DNA of 15,419 nucleotides from JAVBNJ01 sp031551625 (GTDB lineage: Bacteria; Bacteroidota; Bacteroidia; Bacteroidales; UBA932): positions 1 to 15,419 of the forward strand of contig JAVBNJ010000163.1 in assembly GCA_031551625.1 (NCBI GenBank), given 5' to 3'. Numbering within the stretch: the stretch's first letter is position 1; every line of letters begins with the position of its first letter. The translations under genes and the position numbers were made by a program. Below, one piece after another: positions 5,888 to 13,664 of this stretch. A model generated the notes under the pieces. The model ran no database searches and was not told the DNA's origin. It saw only the letters and a program-made list of their open reading frames with translations.

Positions 5888-7189
5888 CTACTTTTTATAA
5901 TTTTTAACATATTTAAAATTTTTGCCGGGGTAGTAGGCTGCATCGCCCAGCGCTTCTTCAATGCGGAGTAATTGATTGTATTTGGCAATACGGTCGGTAC
6001 GCGAAGCCGAACCGGTTTTAATCAATCCGCAGTTTAACGCTACGGCCAAGTCGGCAATCGTAGTATCTTCGGTTTCGCCTGAGCGGTGGCTCATCACAGC
6101 CGTATAACCGTTGCGGGTAGCCAAGTCTACGGCTTCAACCGTTTCTGTCAACGAACCGATTTGGTTTACTTTTACCAAAATAGAGTTGGCTGTTTGCTTG
6201 TCGATACCCATTTGCAAACGTTTGCTGTTGGTTACAAACAAATCGTCGCCCACCAATTGGCAGCGACTGCCGACAGTATCGGTAATCAGTTTCCAACCAT
6301 CCCAATCGTCTTCGGCCATGCCGTCTTCGATTGATACAATGGGGTATTTGGTTACCCAGGTTTTCCAGAAATCAACCATTTGAGCAGGCGTCAATTTTTC
6401 GCCGGTTGATTTATGCAAGTGGTATACTTTTTCTTCAGGCAAATAATATTCCGATGATGCAGGGTCGAGCGCAAGAAATACATCTTCGCCCGGACGGTAA
6501 CCTGCTTTCTCGATTGCTTCAATAATTACTTTTATTGCTTCTTCATTCGATTTCAGGTTCGGAGCAAAACCGCCTTCATCGCCCACGTTGGTCGAGTAGC
6601 CGGCTTTTTTCAACACGGCTTTCAGGTTGTGGAACACTTCGGCGCCCATGCGCAACGCTTCGGCAAATGTTTCGGCGCCTACTGGCATAATCATGAACTC
6701 CTGGAAGTCGATGGCATTGTCGGCATGCGAACCGCCGTTGATGATGTTCATCATCGGCACGGGAAGCGTACGTGCGTTCACGCCGCCTACATAGCGGTAG
6801 AGCGGTTGTCCCGAAGTCTGTGCAGCGGCTTTGGCTACTGCCAACGACACGCCAAGTATTGCGTTCGCGCCTAAGTTGCTTTTGTTGTCGGTGCCATCCA
6901 ACTTAATCATCGCTTCGTCGATATCGCGTTGATCAAAAATAGACATCCCCACCAATTCCTCATTGATAACTGTATTTACATTTTGTACGGCTTTCAGTAC
7001 TCCTTTTCCCAAATAACGGCCTTTGTCGCCGTCGCGCAATTCCACCGCTTCGTGTATACCTGTAGAAGCACCCGAGGGAACGGCCGCACGGCCCAAGATT
7101 CCATCGTCGGTAATTACTTCTACCTCCACGGTAGGATTGCCGCGCGAGTCTAATATTTCGCGGCCATGAATGTTTACAATAGTTGACAT
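5888..7189 (-). CDS. eno: Enolase (phosphopyruvate hydratase)
   Basis: This full-length 433-residue enolase converts 2-phosphoglycerate to phosphoenolpyruvate in cytoplasmic glycolysis. The N-terminus has HGREILDSRGNPTVEVEV and the mobile loop GASTGIHEAVELRDGDKGRY. Catalytic and metal residues are present: E205 in GDEGGF, Mg ligands D242, E288 (SIEDG) and D315 (VGDD), K340 in LVKVNQIG, H368-R369-S370 in SHRSGETED, and K391 in LIKTGSAS. The start MSTIVNIHGREI is standard. It lies 28 bases after dsbD and 6 bases before the outer-membrane gene on the same strand, so the three may share a transcript. The 28-base gap before it contains no TAnnTTTG box. Nothing is truncated or missing. Confidence 0.99.
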   Translation of the reverse strand: MSTIVNIHGREILDSRGNPTVEVEVITDDGILGRAAVPSGASTGIHEAVELRDGDKGRYLGKGVLKAVQNVNTVINEELVGMSIFDQRDIDEAMIKLDGTDNKSNLGANAILGVSLAVAKAAAQTSGQPLYRYVGGVNARTLPVPMMNIINGGSHADNAIDFQEFMIMPVGAETFAEALRMGAEVFHNLKAVLKKAGYSTNVGDEGGFAPNLKSNEEAIKVIIEAIEKAGYRPGEDVFLALDPASSEYYLPEEKVYHLHKSTGEKLTPAQMVDFWKTWVTKYPIVSIEDGMAEDDWDGWKLITDTVGSRCQLVGDDLFVTNSKRLQMGIDKQTANSILVKVNQIGSLTETVEAVDLATRNGYTAVMSHRSGETEDTTIADLAVALNCGLIKTGSASRTDRIAKYNQLLRIEEALGDAAYYPGKNFKYVKNYKK

Positions 7190-7217
7190 AACTAAAAATT
7201 TAATTTAAATTGTTCGC

Positions 7218-9245
7218 TTATTTTATTTCTTTGAATTTTTGTAATCCTTCGTTGGCAAATGCCAGGAACTCGTCGGCGCTGCAAAGGCCCAAGTCCTTTT
7301 TCAAAATAGCACCATCGGCCGTAAGTATGGCAAAGTACGGGCCACCTACCGATGCAAAAGTAGTTTGCTGATAGTCGCGCACTTTATGACCTACGGTTCT
7401 GATTTTATCGGTTTGTTCGGCGGCAGGCAGTTCGGTTTTATCATCATAGAAAAGGCTTACCCATACAAATTCGGCGTTAACCAATTCGGCAATGCGCGGA
7501 TCTTTGAACGTAGAGCTTTCCATTTTTTTACAGTTGGTGCAGCCAAAACCGGTAACATCAACCAAAATAGGACGGTTCAGTTGCTTGGCGCACGCAATGG
7601 CTTCCTGCATATCAAAATACCCCTTAATGCCTGCCGGTGTGTGCATTTTAGTTTCGGCGTATTTCGGCGTATTGCCACAAGGAGTTTCTTTGGCATGCGA
7701 CACTGCCGCCGTTCCGGCTGTTGCTTGTACAGCGGTTAAATCAAACTGTTGTTTGTCTTTGGCCGGCAAGAAAGCCGATACGGCCTGCAATTCGGCGCCA
7801 AACAAACCGGGCACCAAGTAAGCTGCAAATACAAATGTTACAATAGCGATAAACAAACGGCCAACGCTCACATATTTCACCTCGCTATCGTGCGAGAATT
7901 TGATTTTGCCAAGAATGTACAAGCCCAACAAGATTGACAATACAATCCAGAAAGCAATGGCTACTTCGCGGGTAATGATATTCAGGTTAGCATCCACGTC
8001 TACCTGATTCAAGAATTTTACGCAGAAACCCAACATAACGAACGCGAATACCACTTTCACGGAGTTGAGCCAACTACCTGATTTCAGTTTATTCATCAAT
8101 GAGGGGAAGATGGCAACAATCAAGAAGGGCGAGGCAAGTGCAAAACCAAACAGGAATAATCCGAGAATCGGTTTCACAATCGAAGTTCCCGAAGCAGCCA
8201 TGGGCAACAATGCACCAACAAACGGACCGGTGCATGAGAACGAAATAATGGCCAACGCCACTGCCATGAAGAACGACGCAATGTAACCACCTTTGTCTGC
8301 CTGGCGGTCGGCTTTGTTGGCAAGGCCTGTAGGCAGCGTGATTTCAAACAATCCGAAAAACGACATGGCGAAAACAATAAACATCGCAGCAAAAATCAGG
8401 TTCATATACCAGCTTGCACTGATGATATTGGCTATAGCAGGATTCTTGAAGATGGCCACCACACAACCAACCAAACCGTAGATGACACCCACAGAAATGG
8501 CAAAAATCAATGCTTTGGTGGTAGTCTGCGCTTTACTGCTGGAGCCTTGCATAAAGAAACTGGCAGTCATCGGAATCATAGGGAATACGCATGGCGTAAG
8601 GATTGCACCCAAACCGGCTCCGATAGCCAAAATCAAGAATAACCAAATAGATTCTTCCTGAGCGGGCTCAGTAGCAGCATCCGTCATAGTTGTCACAGGG
8701 GCTACTGCTGCTGTAGTTACCGGTTGTTCGGCAACCGTTACATCAGTCTGTACCGCCGTTGTTGTTGAAGCAGGTGTCTGTTCTGTGGTGGCAACAGCAC
8801 CTGCCTGTATTTTAACCGTAAACGGGTAATCATTAGGCACACACTGCATACCCGAGCAGGTTTGGTACTCGATGGTGCCATTGATAGTAAATTCTTTATC
8901 TGTTGTGCGTTTAATTTTTTGCACGAATACCGCTTTTCCTTCGTAATATTGCACATTGATTTCAAAAGCTTCGTCGAATTTTTTCTTCGACGGAATACCT
9001 TCTGCCAATTTGCCTACCGACGTAAAATCGGCGCTTTTGGTAAAACTCACGGTAGTAGGCATGGGGCCGTCTACTTCCTGTACACTGTACATGTACCAAG
9101 AGTTTGCAATAGTAGCCGTAAACACCAGTTCAATGTTTCCATCGCTGGTTTTCTTCTGGTCAATTTGCCACGTAGCAGTAGGTTGCTGCCCGAATAGCGC
9201 AAGGCTAAACGCAAAAAACAAAGAAGCTAAAAAAATTTTTTTCAT
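7218..9245 (-). CDS. dsbD: Thiol:disulfide interchange protein DsbD
   Basis: This 675-residue inner-membrane protein passes electrons from cytoplasmic thioredoxin to periplasmic thiol proteins. Three parts are visible. After a signal peptide (1-20), the periplasmic alpha-like domain (about 22-150) has the redox pair C130 and C135 in TCSGMQCVP. A threonine/alanine/proline-rich linker (150-197) follows. The membrane domain (about 200-485, roughly eight helices) has C219 in TPCVFPMIP and C338 in SFSCTGPF. The C-terminal thioredoxin-like gamma domain (about 540-675) has GCTNCKK with C569 and C572 and a GGP loop at 634-636 as the likely cis-proline. It is longer than the E. coli protein (565 residues), mostly because of the linker and a periplasmic segment at 485-540. 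It has its own promoter. A likely client is the TlpA-like lipoprotein encoded at 12355. Confidence 0.95.
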   Translation of the reverse strand: MKKIFLASLFFAFSLALFGQQPTATWQIDQKKTSDGNIELVFTATIANSWYMYSVQEVDGPMPTTVSFTKSADFTSVGKLAEGIPSKKKFDEAFEINVQYYEGKAVFVQKIKRTTDKEFTINGTIEYQTCSGMQCVPNDYPFTVKIQAGAVATTEQTPASTTTAVQTDVTVAEQPVTTAAVAPVTTMTDAATEPAQEESIWLFLILAIGAGLGAILTPCVFPMIPMTASFFMQGSSSKAQTTTKALIFAISVGVIYGLVGCVVAIFKNPAIANIISASWYMNLIFAAMFIVFAMSFFGLFEITLPTGLANKADRQADKGGYIASFFMAVALAIISFSCTGPFVGALLPMAASGTSIVKPILGLFLFGFALASPFLIVAIFPSLMNKLKSGSWLNSVKVVFAFVMLGFCVKFLNQVDVDANLNIITREVAIAFWIVLSILLGLYILGKIKFSHDSEVKYVSVGRLFIAIVTFVFAAYLVPGLFGAELQAVSAFLPAKDKQQFDLTAVQATAGTAAVSHAKETPCGNTPKYAETKMHTPAGIKGYFDMQEAIACAKQLNRPILVDVTGFGCTNCKKMESSTFKDPRIAELVNAEFVWVSLFYDDKTELPAAEQTDKIRTVGHKVRDYQQTTFASVGGPYFAILTADGAILKKDLGLCSADEFLAFANEGLQKFKEIK

Positions 9246-9288
9246 GTAATTTTAATGATATTTAATTTTTCTTATTTGAACATTCGTG

Positions 9289-9319
9289 CAAAGATACAAT
9301 AAGTCCTTAAATTAATCAA
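9289..9319 (-). promoter_or_regulatory. Bacteroidota-type promoter of dsbD
   Basis: On the minus strand TTG at 9319-9317 is followed after 20 bases by TATCTTTG at 9296-9289, matching the -33/-7 consensus and spacing. It lies 43 bases upstream of the dsbD start and downstream of the M16 peptidase terminator, so dsbD is transcribed independently of that gene. Confidence 0.78.
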
Positions 9320-9330
9320 GACTATTTCAC

Positions 9331-9369
9331 AAAAAAACCTCCGATAGTATTTCACACATCGAAGGTTTT
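9331..9369 (-). terminator. Intrinsic terminator of the M16 peptidase gene
   Basis: In the minus-strand transcript AAAACCTTCGAT pairs with ATCGGAGGTTTT (12 pairs, one G-U) across a 12-base loop and is followed by a run of seven T's. It starts 20 bases after the peptidase stop codon. The G-U pair becomes a C-A mismatch on the plus strand, so it works only for the minus direction. Confidence 0.88.
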
Positions 9370-9389
9370 AATTAAGGATTTGTTAAACT

Positions 9390-12200
9390 TTAATTAGCCG
9401 GCCACATAAGAACTTCTGCGGTATTGCCCTGTTCTACAATTTTCTTTGCCAATGCTTGTATATCGGCTGTCGATAAATTTTCAAGCGTTTTGCGATAGGT
9501 AGCCGATTCGTCCTTGCCACTCCAATAGTAGGAAGAAATGGTTCCCGACCAGTAGCCGTTTTCTTTCAAATTCTGATCGTAACTCTTGAGGCGGAATTCC
9601 TTCACTTTTTGCAAATCGTCTGCCAAAGGACCTTCTTCGGCAATTTTCTTTAGTTCAATACTTACAATGTCGACCATCTCACGAGCCTGTTTTTCATTCG
9701 TATCAAACGATACGGAAATAGAATAACCGGGTACCGGTTCTTCGCTGAAATAGCCGCCCGCGCTCACACTGTATGCCCCTCCTTTTTCTTCGCGGATAGA
9801 TTTGGTGTAACGCATACGCAAAATATCGCCCAACACCGGTGCTGCAATGCGGTTCCGCTGCGTATTATCCAGTGGTCCGGTAAATTCTACGAATACCGAC
9901 ACTTTCGGCGTTTTCAATTCACGCTTGAATTCTTTATCTACTTTCCCTTTCGGAGGACGCACGCCTAAATCTTTCCAAGTCTCATTGCGTTTCACCGACG
10001 GTAACGAGGCAATATATTTTTCAACCAGCGGTTTGAATGTTTTCACATCAATGTTGCCCACAAATACAAATGTAAAGTTAGCAGGGTCGCAGAAACGGTC
10101 TTTGTAAATTTTTTCGAGTTGTTTGAAATCTACCTTCGCCAAATCATTCAGGGAGAAAGGCTGCATACGCGGATGATTGTTGACACGGACAATAGAAATC
10201 GAATCTCTAAATGCCGCATCTGGGCTTTCTTTTGCTTGCTCCAACGCTACTTTCTGGCGTTCGATAAATGTATTGAGTACCGTTTGATCGAAACGCGGCT
10301 GCGTAAATTTAAGATAAACCAATTGCAGCATGGTTTCCAGGTCTTGCGGAGATGCGCTGCCGAAAAGGTTTTCTGCGTTATCCCGCAACGACACACTCAC
10401 ACTAGCTTTCTTACCCGTTAATGCTTTCGATAATTCGATAGGTCCGAAATTACCAAGCCCCATGCCATTAACCACTGCACTAAAAACTTTTGCCGAGGCC
10501 AGTTCCGAATCGGGCAATAAAGAATAACCGCCTTTGCTGGTGCCGCTAATCGTAATTTCATCGGCCTTGAAATCGGTTGTTTTAAATACAACTTTTGCCC
10601 CATTGGAAAGCGTCCACTCCGTAGCCCCGAATTGCGACAACACTTTTTCTTTTTTCACTGTTCCCGCTTTCGGTTCTTTTGCCAACAACGGCTGATTGTT
10701 CTCTACATCCACATAAGGTTTCAATTCGGCAGTTTCCGATTGCGCCACAAGCGCCAACAATCCTTCCTCGGTGGGCAAGTTTACCTTTTCGCTTTCGGGT
10801 GCAGAAAGTGTAACTATACGGTTTTCGTCCGTAATCGCAGCTTTCACGGTGTTGTTCACTTCATCGACAGTGATACCACCCAACATTTCATTCACAAATT
10901 TATAAATCTCTTCGACACTGGGGGCCGGTTCATTTTCTAAAAAATTATTGGTATACTCACTGATGTAGTTATTGCTGCGTTGCTTGTTCCGCTCGGCATA
11001 CATTGTTTCGACATTCCGCTTGAGGTTTGTCTTTGCACGTTCAAGCTCCGATGGAAGGAAACCATAGCGGTCAACACGCTCCACCTCGGCCAAGGCCATG
11101 CGTGCAGCCTCATTTACTTTGCCGGGCTTGGCAGTAAAGCCGCAGTAAAACGAACGCTTGCCGTCGCGGAAACCGCTGTAACCGATGCTAAGCCCTGTCA
11201 ACGGAAGGTTTTCCTGCTGCATCAGCTCACGGGTACGGCTACTGATCATACCGTTTGTCAGATTCATGACAAGGTTGGAACGATAGTATTCCCAATTTTT
11301 ATTTTCCGGTTTGGTAGCATCGCGTTTAATGTACATGGCAAACGAAGTCGATGTAATTTCAGGATCGGTATAAATAGCCACCAGCGGTTCTTTGTTATCG
11401 GGAATTGTATAAGTGGGGCGGGGAGCCGGGTTTACAGGGGTTGGGATATCACCCATTATTTTCTTCACCTTGGCTTCCATCATATCCACATCAAAATCGC
11501 CCACAATAATGACCGCCTGCAAATCCGGACGATACCACTTATGGTAAAAATCCAGCAATTCCTGACGCTTGAAATGCTGAATTACATCGAGGCTGCCGAT
11601 AATGGTACGTTTGGCATATTGGGAGCCTTTATACATTACAGGCATAAAGGCAAACTGCGCACGGGTAGCCGCATTGCGGCGCGTACGCCACTCTTCGGTA
11701 ATAACCCCGCGCTCGGCATCAATTTCCTCCTGAGAACAAAGGATGGAGCCCGACCAGTCGTGCAATATCAACAAACAGGTATCAATAAGGCCTTCGCGGC
11801 GTAATGGGACATCGGTAAGCATATAAGCCGTATTATCCGTACCGGTTCCGGCATTGACATTGGCGCCGAATTTCATTCCGTTTGCCTCCAGGTAATTCAT
11901 CATGGTGTTGCCGGGGAAATGGGCAATGCCATTGAATGCCATGTGTTCCAGAAAGTGAGCCAAACCATCCTGGTTATCTTCTTCGAGGATAGCGCCCGCA
12001 TTGTGTACAATATGGAACTCGCCCCGTTTCTCGGGCAATGCATTGTAGCGGATATAGTAAGTCATGCCGTTAGGCAATTTTCCATAGCGTACCGCCGGAT
12101 CAAGTGGAATAGGCGACTTGAGATCGAACGTTTGCGCAAAGGCGCCGCTGCAAATAAAAATTAACAGCAGACTCGTCAGTAATTTAGAAAACCTGTTCAT
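9390..12200 (-). CDS. Secreted M16 (pitrilysin/insulinase) zinc metallopeptidase
   Basis: This 936-residue protein has the two-lobe build of pitrilysin-type peptidases, with four homologous M16 domains. A signal peptide covers residues 1-22 (cleavage before Q23 in AFAQ), so it acts in the periplasm or on the surface. The inverted zinc motif is HFLEH (H82, E85, H86), and the third ligand is E163 in ERGVITEEW, exactly 76 residues after H86 as in the family. The C-terminal lobe has the substrate-side pair R803 and Y810 in REEKGGAYS, so both the active lobe and the partner lobe look intact. It would cut short peptides inside a closed chamber. It is a single-gene unit with its own terminator, divergent from the thioredoxin lipoprotein gene 154 bases away. 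No clear TAnnTTTG promoter was found in its leader. Substrate is unknown. Confidence 0.95.
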   Translation of the reverse strand: MNRFSKLLTSLLLIFICSGAFAQTFDLKSPIPLDPAVRYGKLPNGMTYYIRYNALPEKRGEFHIVHNAGAILEEDNQDGLAHFLEHMAFNGIAHFPGNTMMNYLEANGMKFGANVNAGTGTDNTAYMLTDVPLRREGLIDTCLLILHDWSGSILCSQEEIDAERGVITEEWRTRRNAATRAQFAFMPVMYKGSQYAKRTIIGSLDVIQHFKRQELLDFYHKWYRPDLQAVIIVGDFDVDMMEAKVKKIMGDIPTPVNPAPRPTYTIPDNKEPLVAIYTDPEITSTSFAMYIKRDATKPENKNWEYYRSNLVMNLTNGMISSRTRELMQQENLPLTGLSIGYSGFRDGKRSFYCGFTAKPGKVNEAARMALAEVERVDRYGFLPSELERAKTNLKRNVETMYAERNKQRSNNYISEYTNNFLENEPAPSVEEIYKFVNEMLGGITVDEVNNTVKAAITDENRIVTLSAPESEKVNLPTEEGLLALVAQSETAELKPYVDVENNQPLLAKEPKAGTVKKEKVLSQFGATEWTLSNGAKVVFKTTDFKADEITISGTSKGGYSLLPDSELASAKVFSAVVNGMGLGNFGPIELSKALTGKKASVSVSLRDNAENLFGSASPQDLETMLQLVYLKFTQPRFDQTVLNTFIERQKVALEQAKESPDAAFRDSISIVRVNNHPRMQPFSLNDLAKVDFKQLEKIYKDRFCDPANFTFVFVGNIDVKTFKPLVEKYIASLPSVKRNETWKDLGVRPPKGKVDKEFKRELKTPKVSVFVEFTGPLDNTQRNRIAAPVLGDILRMRYTKSIREEKGGAYSVSAGGYFSEEPVPGYSISVSFDTNEKQAREMVDIVSIELKKIAEEGPLADDLQKVKEFRLKSYDQNLKENGYWSGTISSYYWSGKDESATYRKTLENLSTADIQALAKKIVEQGNTAEVLMWPAN

Positions 12201-12285
12201 CGTTTTATTTTTTATTTATTTTAAGGCTATGAACCGGCAAGTTAATCAAAAAATCTCAACTATCGAAAAAAATCTCTTCCATTCC

Positions 12286-12316
12286 TTGTATGAGTACCAC
12301 AAAATATGTACCTTTG
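12286..12316 (+). promoter_or_regulatory. Bacteroidota-type promoter of the thioredoxin lipoprotein gene
   Basis: TTG at 12286-12288 is followed after 20 bases by TACCTTTG at 12309-12316, a full match to the -33/-7 consensus. It lies 38 bases before the start codon at 12355, inside the 154-base region shared with the divergent M16 gene. Confidence 0.8.
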
Positions 12317-12354
12317 TATCTTGTTTTCAAAAAATTTAACTAAAAATTACATAA

Positions 12355-13491
12355 ATGAAAAGAATTTTCTTCGCAGCAGCGCTACTCGCAGTAGTAGCAT
12401 CCTGCAATCCCAAACACGACGGTTACACGATTACCGGTACGATTACCGGCGCCGCCGACGGTCAAATCATCTTGCACAACACATCTAAAGCCGAGCCTAT
12501 TGCCGACACCGCAGAAATCAAAGACGGTAAATTTACATTTACCGGTAAAGTTACAACTCCCGAATTCTATATTATTTCGATGGGTGAAAAACGCATGCAA
12601 TTGTTTGTGGACAACAGCGAAATAAAAGTAGCCGGCGTTATCGACTCGCTGAACAAAGCTACTGTGACCGGTTCGCAATTGGGCGAAGAAATCCAGAACA
12701 TGAGAAATAAGAAAAGACAACTCGTTGACGCACTCGAAGCAAAATATAACTTCGCTGCTTTGGATAAAGAACACAAAGATCCGGCTACCAAACCGGAACG
12801 CAAAAAAGAAATTGAAGAAATGGCTACCAAGCTACGTCCGGAAATGGAAGCCAATGAAAAAGCCCAAACCGAAATCGACTCTGCATTCATGGCAGCCAAT
12901 CCACTCTCGCCCTATACTGTAATATTGGTTCAACGCGATGCTTACGATATGAATTTTACTAAATTATCGGCCTATGTAGATGGATTTGTAGCAGCTCCCA
13001 GCCTGGCAGGAAACCGCATGGTAAAAGAATTGCAGGAAGCAGTAGCTACCCTTGGCAAAATCCAAGTAGGCCAACCGGCACCGGACTTTACACAAAACAC
13101 CCCGAACGGCAAATCCATTTCGTTGTCGGAAGTATATCCCAAAAATAAAATTACGATGATCGATTTCTGGGCATCGTGGTGTCCCCCATGCCGCCGTTTC
13201 AACCCGACGTTAGTAAAAATTTATGAAAAATACCATAAAAAAGGGTTTGAAATTTTCGCTACCTCGTTCGACCGCCCCGATGGAAAAGAAAAATGGGAGA
13301 AAGCTATTAAAGACGACAAATTGCCCTGGATCCATGTATCCGACCTGCAATTCTGGAACAACGCTGCCGGTCAGTTGTATGCTACCCGCAGTATTCCGGC
13401 CAATGTATTTGTTGGTCAAGACGGCAAGATACTTGCCCGTCAATTGTCGGAAGATCAAATTGAAAAATTCCTGGACGAACACTTGAAATAA
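12355..13491 (+). CDS. TlpA/ResA-like thioredoxin lipoprotein with DUF4369 domain
   Basis: This 378-residue protein is a periplasmic thiol-disulfide protein anchored by lipid. The lipobox VASC places the acylated cysteine at residue 17. Residues about 22-110 match the DUF4369 beta domain found at the N-terminus of many Bacteroidota thioredoxin lipoproteins (YTITGTITGAADGQIILHNT). Residues 110-235 are charged and helical. Residues about 240-378 are a thioredoxin/AhpC-TSA domain (GQPAPDFTQNTPNGKSISLS) with the active site WCPPC at 275-279 and the cis-proline in SIPANVFV. Related proteins act as reductases of cytochrome c or of other periplasmic disulfides. It needs reduction from the inner membrane, which the DsbD encoded at 7218-9245 could supply. 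It has its own promoter and terminator. Confidence 0.93.
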   Translation: MKRIFFAAALLAVVASCNPKHDGYTITGTITGAADGQIILHNTSKAEPIADTAEIKDGKFTFTGKVTTPEFYIISMGEKRMQLFVDNSEIKVAGVIDSLNKATVTGSQLGEEIQNMRNKKRQLVDALEAKYNFAALDKEHKDPATKPERKKEIEEMATKLRPEMEANEKAQTEIDSAFMAANPLSPYTVILVQRDAYDMNFTKLSAYVDGFVAAPSLAGNRMVKELQEAVATLGKIQVGQPAPDFTQNTPNGKSISLSEVYPKNKITMIDFWASWCPPCRRFNPTLVKIYEKYHKKGFEIFATSFDRPDGKEKWEKAIKDDKLPWIHVSDLQFWNNAAGQLYATRSIPANVFVGQDGKILARQLSEDQIEKFLDEHLK

Positions 13492-13515
13492 TTGGTAATT
13501 ACCCATTGCTAATTG

Positions 13516-13550
13516 AAACCTAACAGGCGCTGCCTTGTTAGGTTTTTTTT
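13516..13550 (+). terminator. Intrinsic terminator of the thioredoxin lipoprotein gene
   Basis: AAACCTAACA (13516-13525) pairs with TGTTAGGTTT (13536-13545), with a further GGC/GCC pair inside, and is followed by T's to 13550. It starts 24 bases after the stop codon. Confidence 0.92.
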
Positions 13551-13559
13551 GTACATTTG
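13530..13559 (+). promoter_or_regulatory. Probable glyS promoter, overlapping the upstream terminator
   Basis: TACATTTG at 13552-13559 matches the -7 consensus and starts two bases after the terminator T-run. A CTG at 13530-13532, 19 bases upstream, is the best -33 element and lies in the terminator loop. Transcription would start near 13565, giving a leader of about 100 bases that is mostly heptamer repeat. Confidence 0.6.
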
Positions 13560-13579
13560 CAACTTCAATTTAGAAACTT

Positions 13580-13663
13580 AGAAATCAGAAATCAGAAATC
13601 AGAAATCAGAAATCAGAAATCAGAAATTAGAAATTAGAAATTAGAAATTAGAAATTAGAAATT
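13580..13663 (+). repeat. Heptamer tandem repeat, 12 units, in the glyS leader
   Basis: Six perfect copies of AGAAATC (13580-13621) are followed directly by six perfect copies of AGAAATT (13622-13663), 84 bases in all. A diverged unit, AGAAACT, precedes at 13572-13578. The array ends one base before the glyS start codon and makes up most of the predicted 5' untranslated leader. It is A-rich, lacks self-complementarity and so would stay single-stranded in RNA. Its purity suggests recent copy-number change by slippage. The unit length is not a multiple of three, and the array lies outside any coding frame. Confidence 0.98.
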
Positions 13664-13664
13664 T

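Noticed and set aside
7355..7362. A TACTTTTG box on the minus strand inside dsbD that could be an enolase promoter.
   Set aside because: There is no TTG at the right distance, the box is about 165 bases from the eno start and inside coding sequence, so chance is likely.
10980..11804. A 274-codon plus-strand open frame inside the M16 peptidase gene.
   Set aside because: It lies opposite the zinc-binding lobe of a full-length peptidase and shows no recognisable domain, start context or promoter.
13580..13663. The repeat array considered as a CRISPR or as an origin iteron cluster.
   Set aside because: Units are 7 bases with no spacers, so it is not a CRISPR. There is no DnaA-box-like sequence or replication gene nearby to support an origin.
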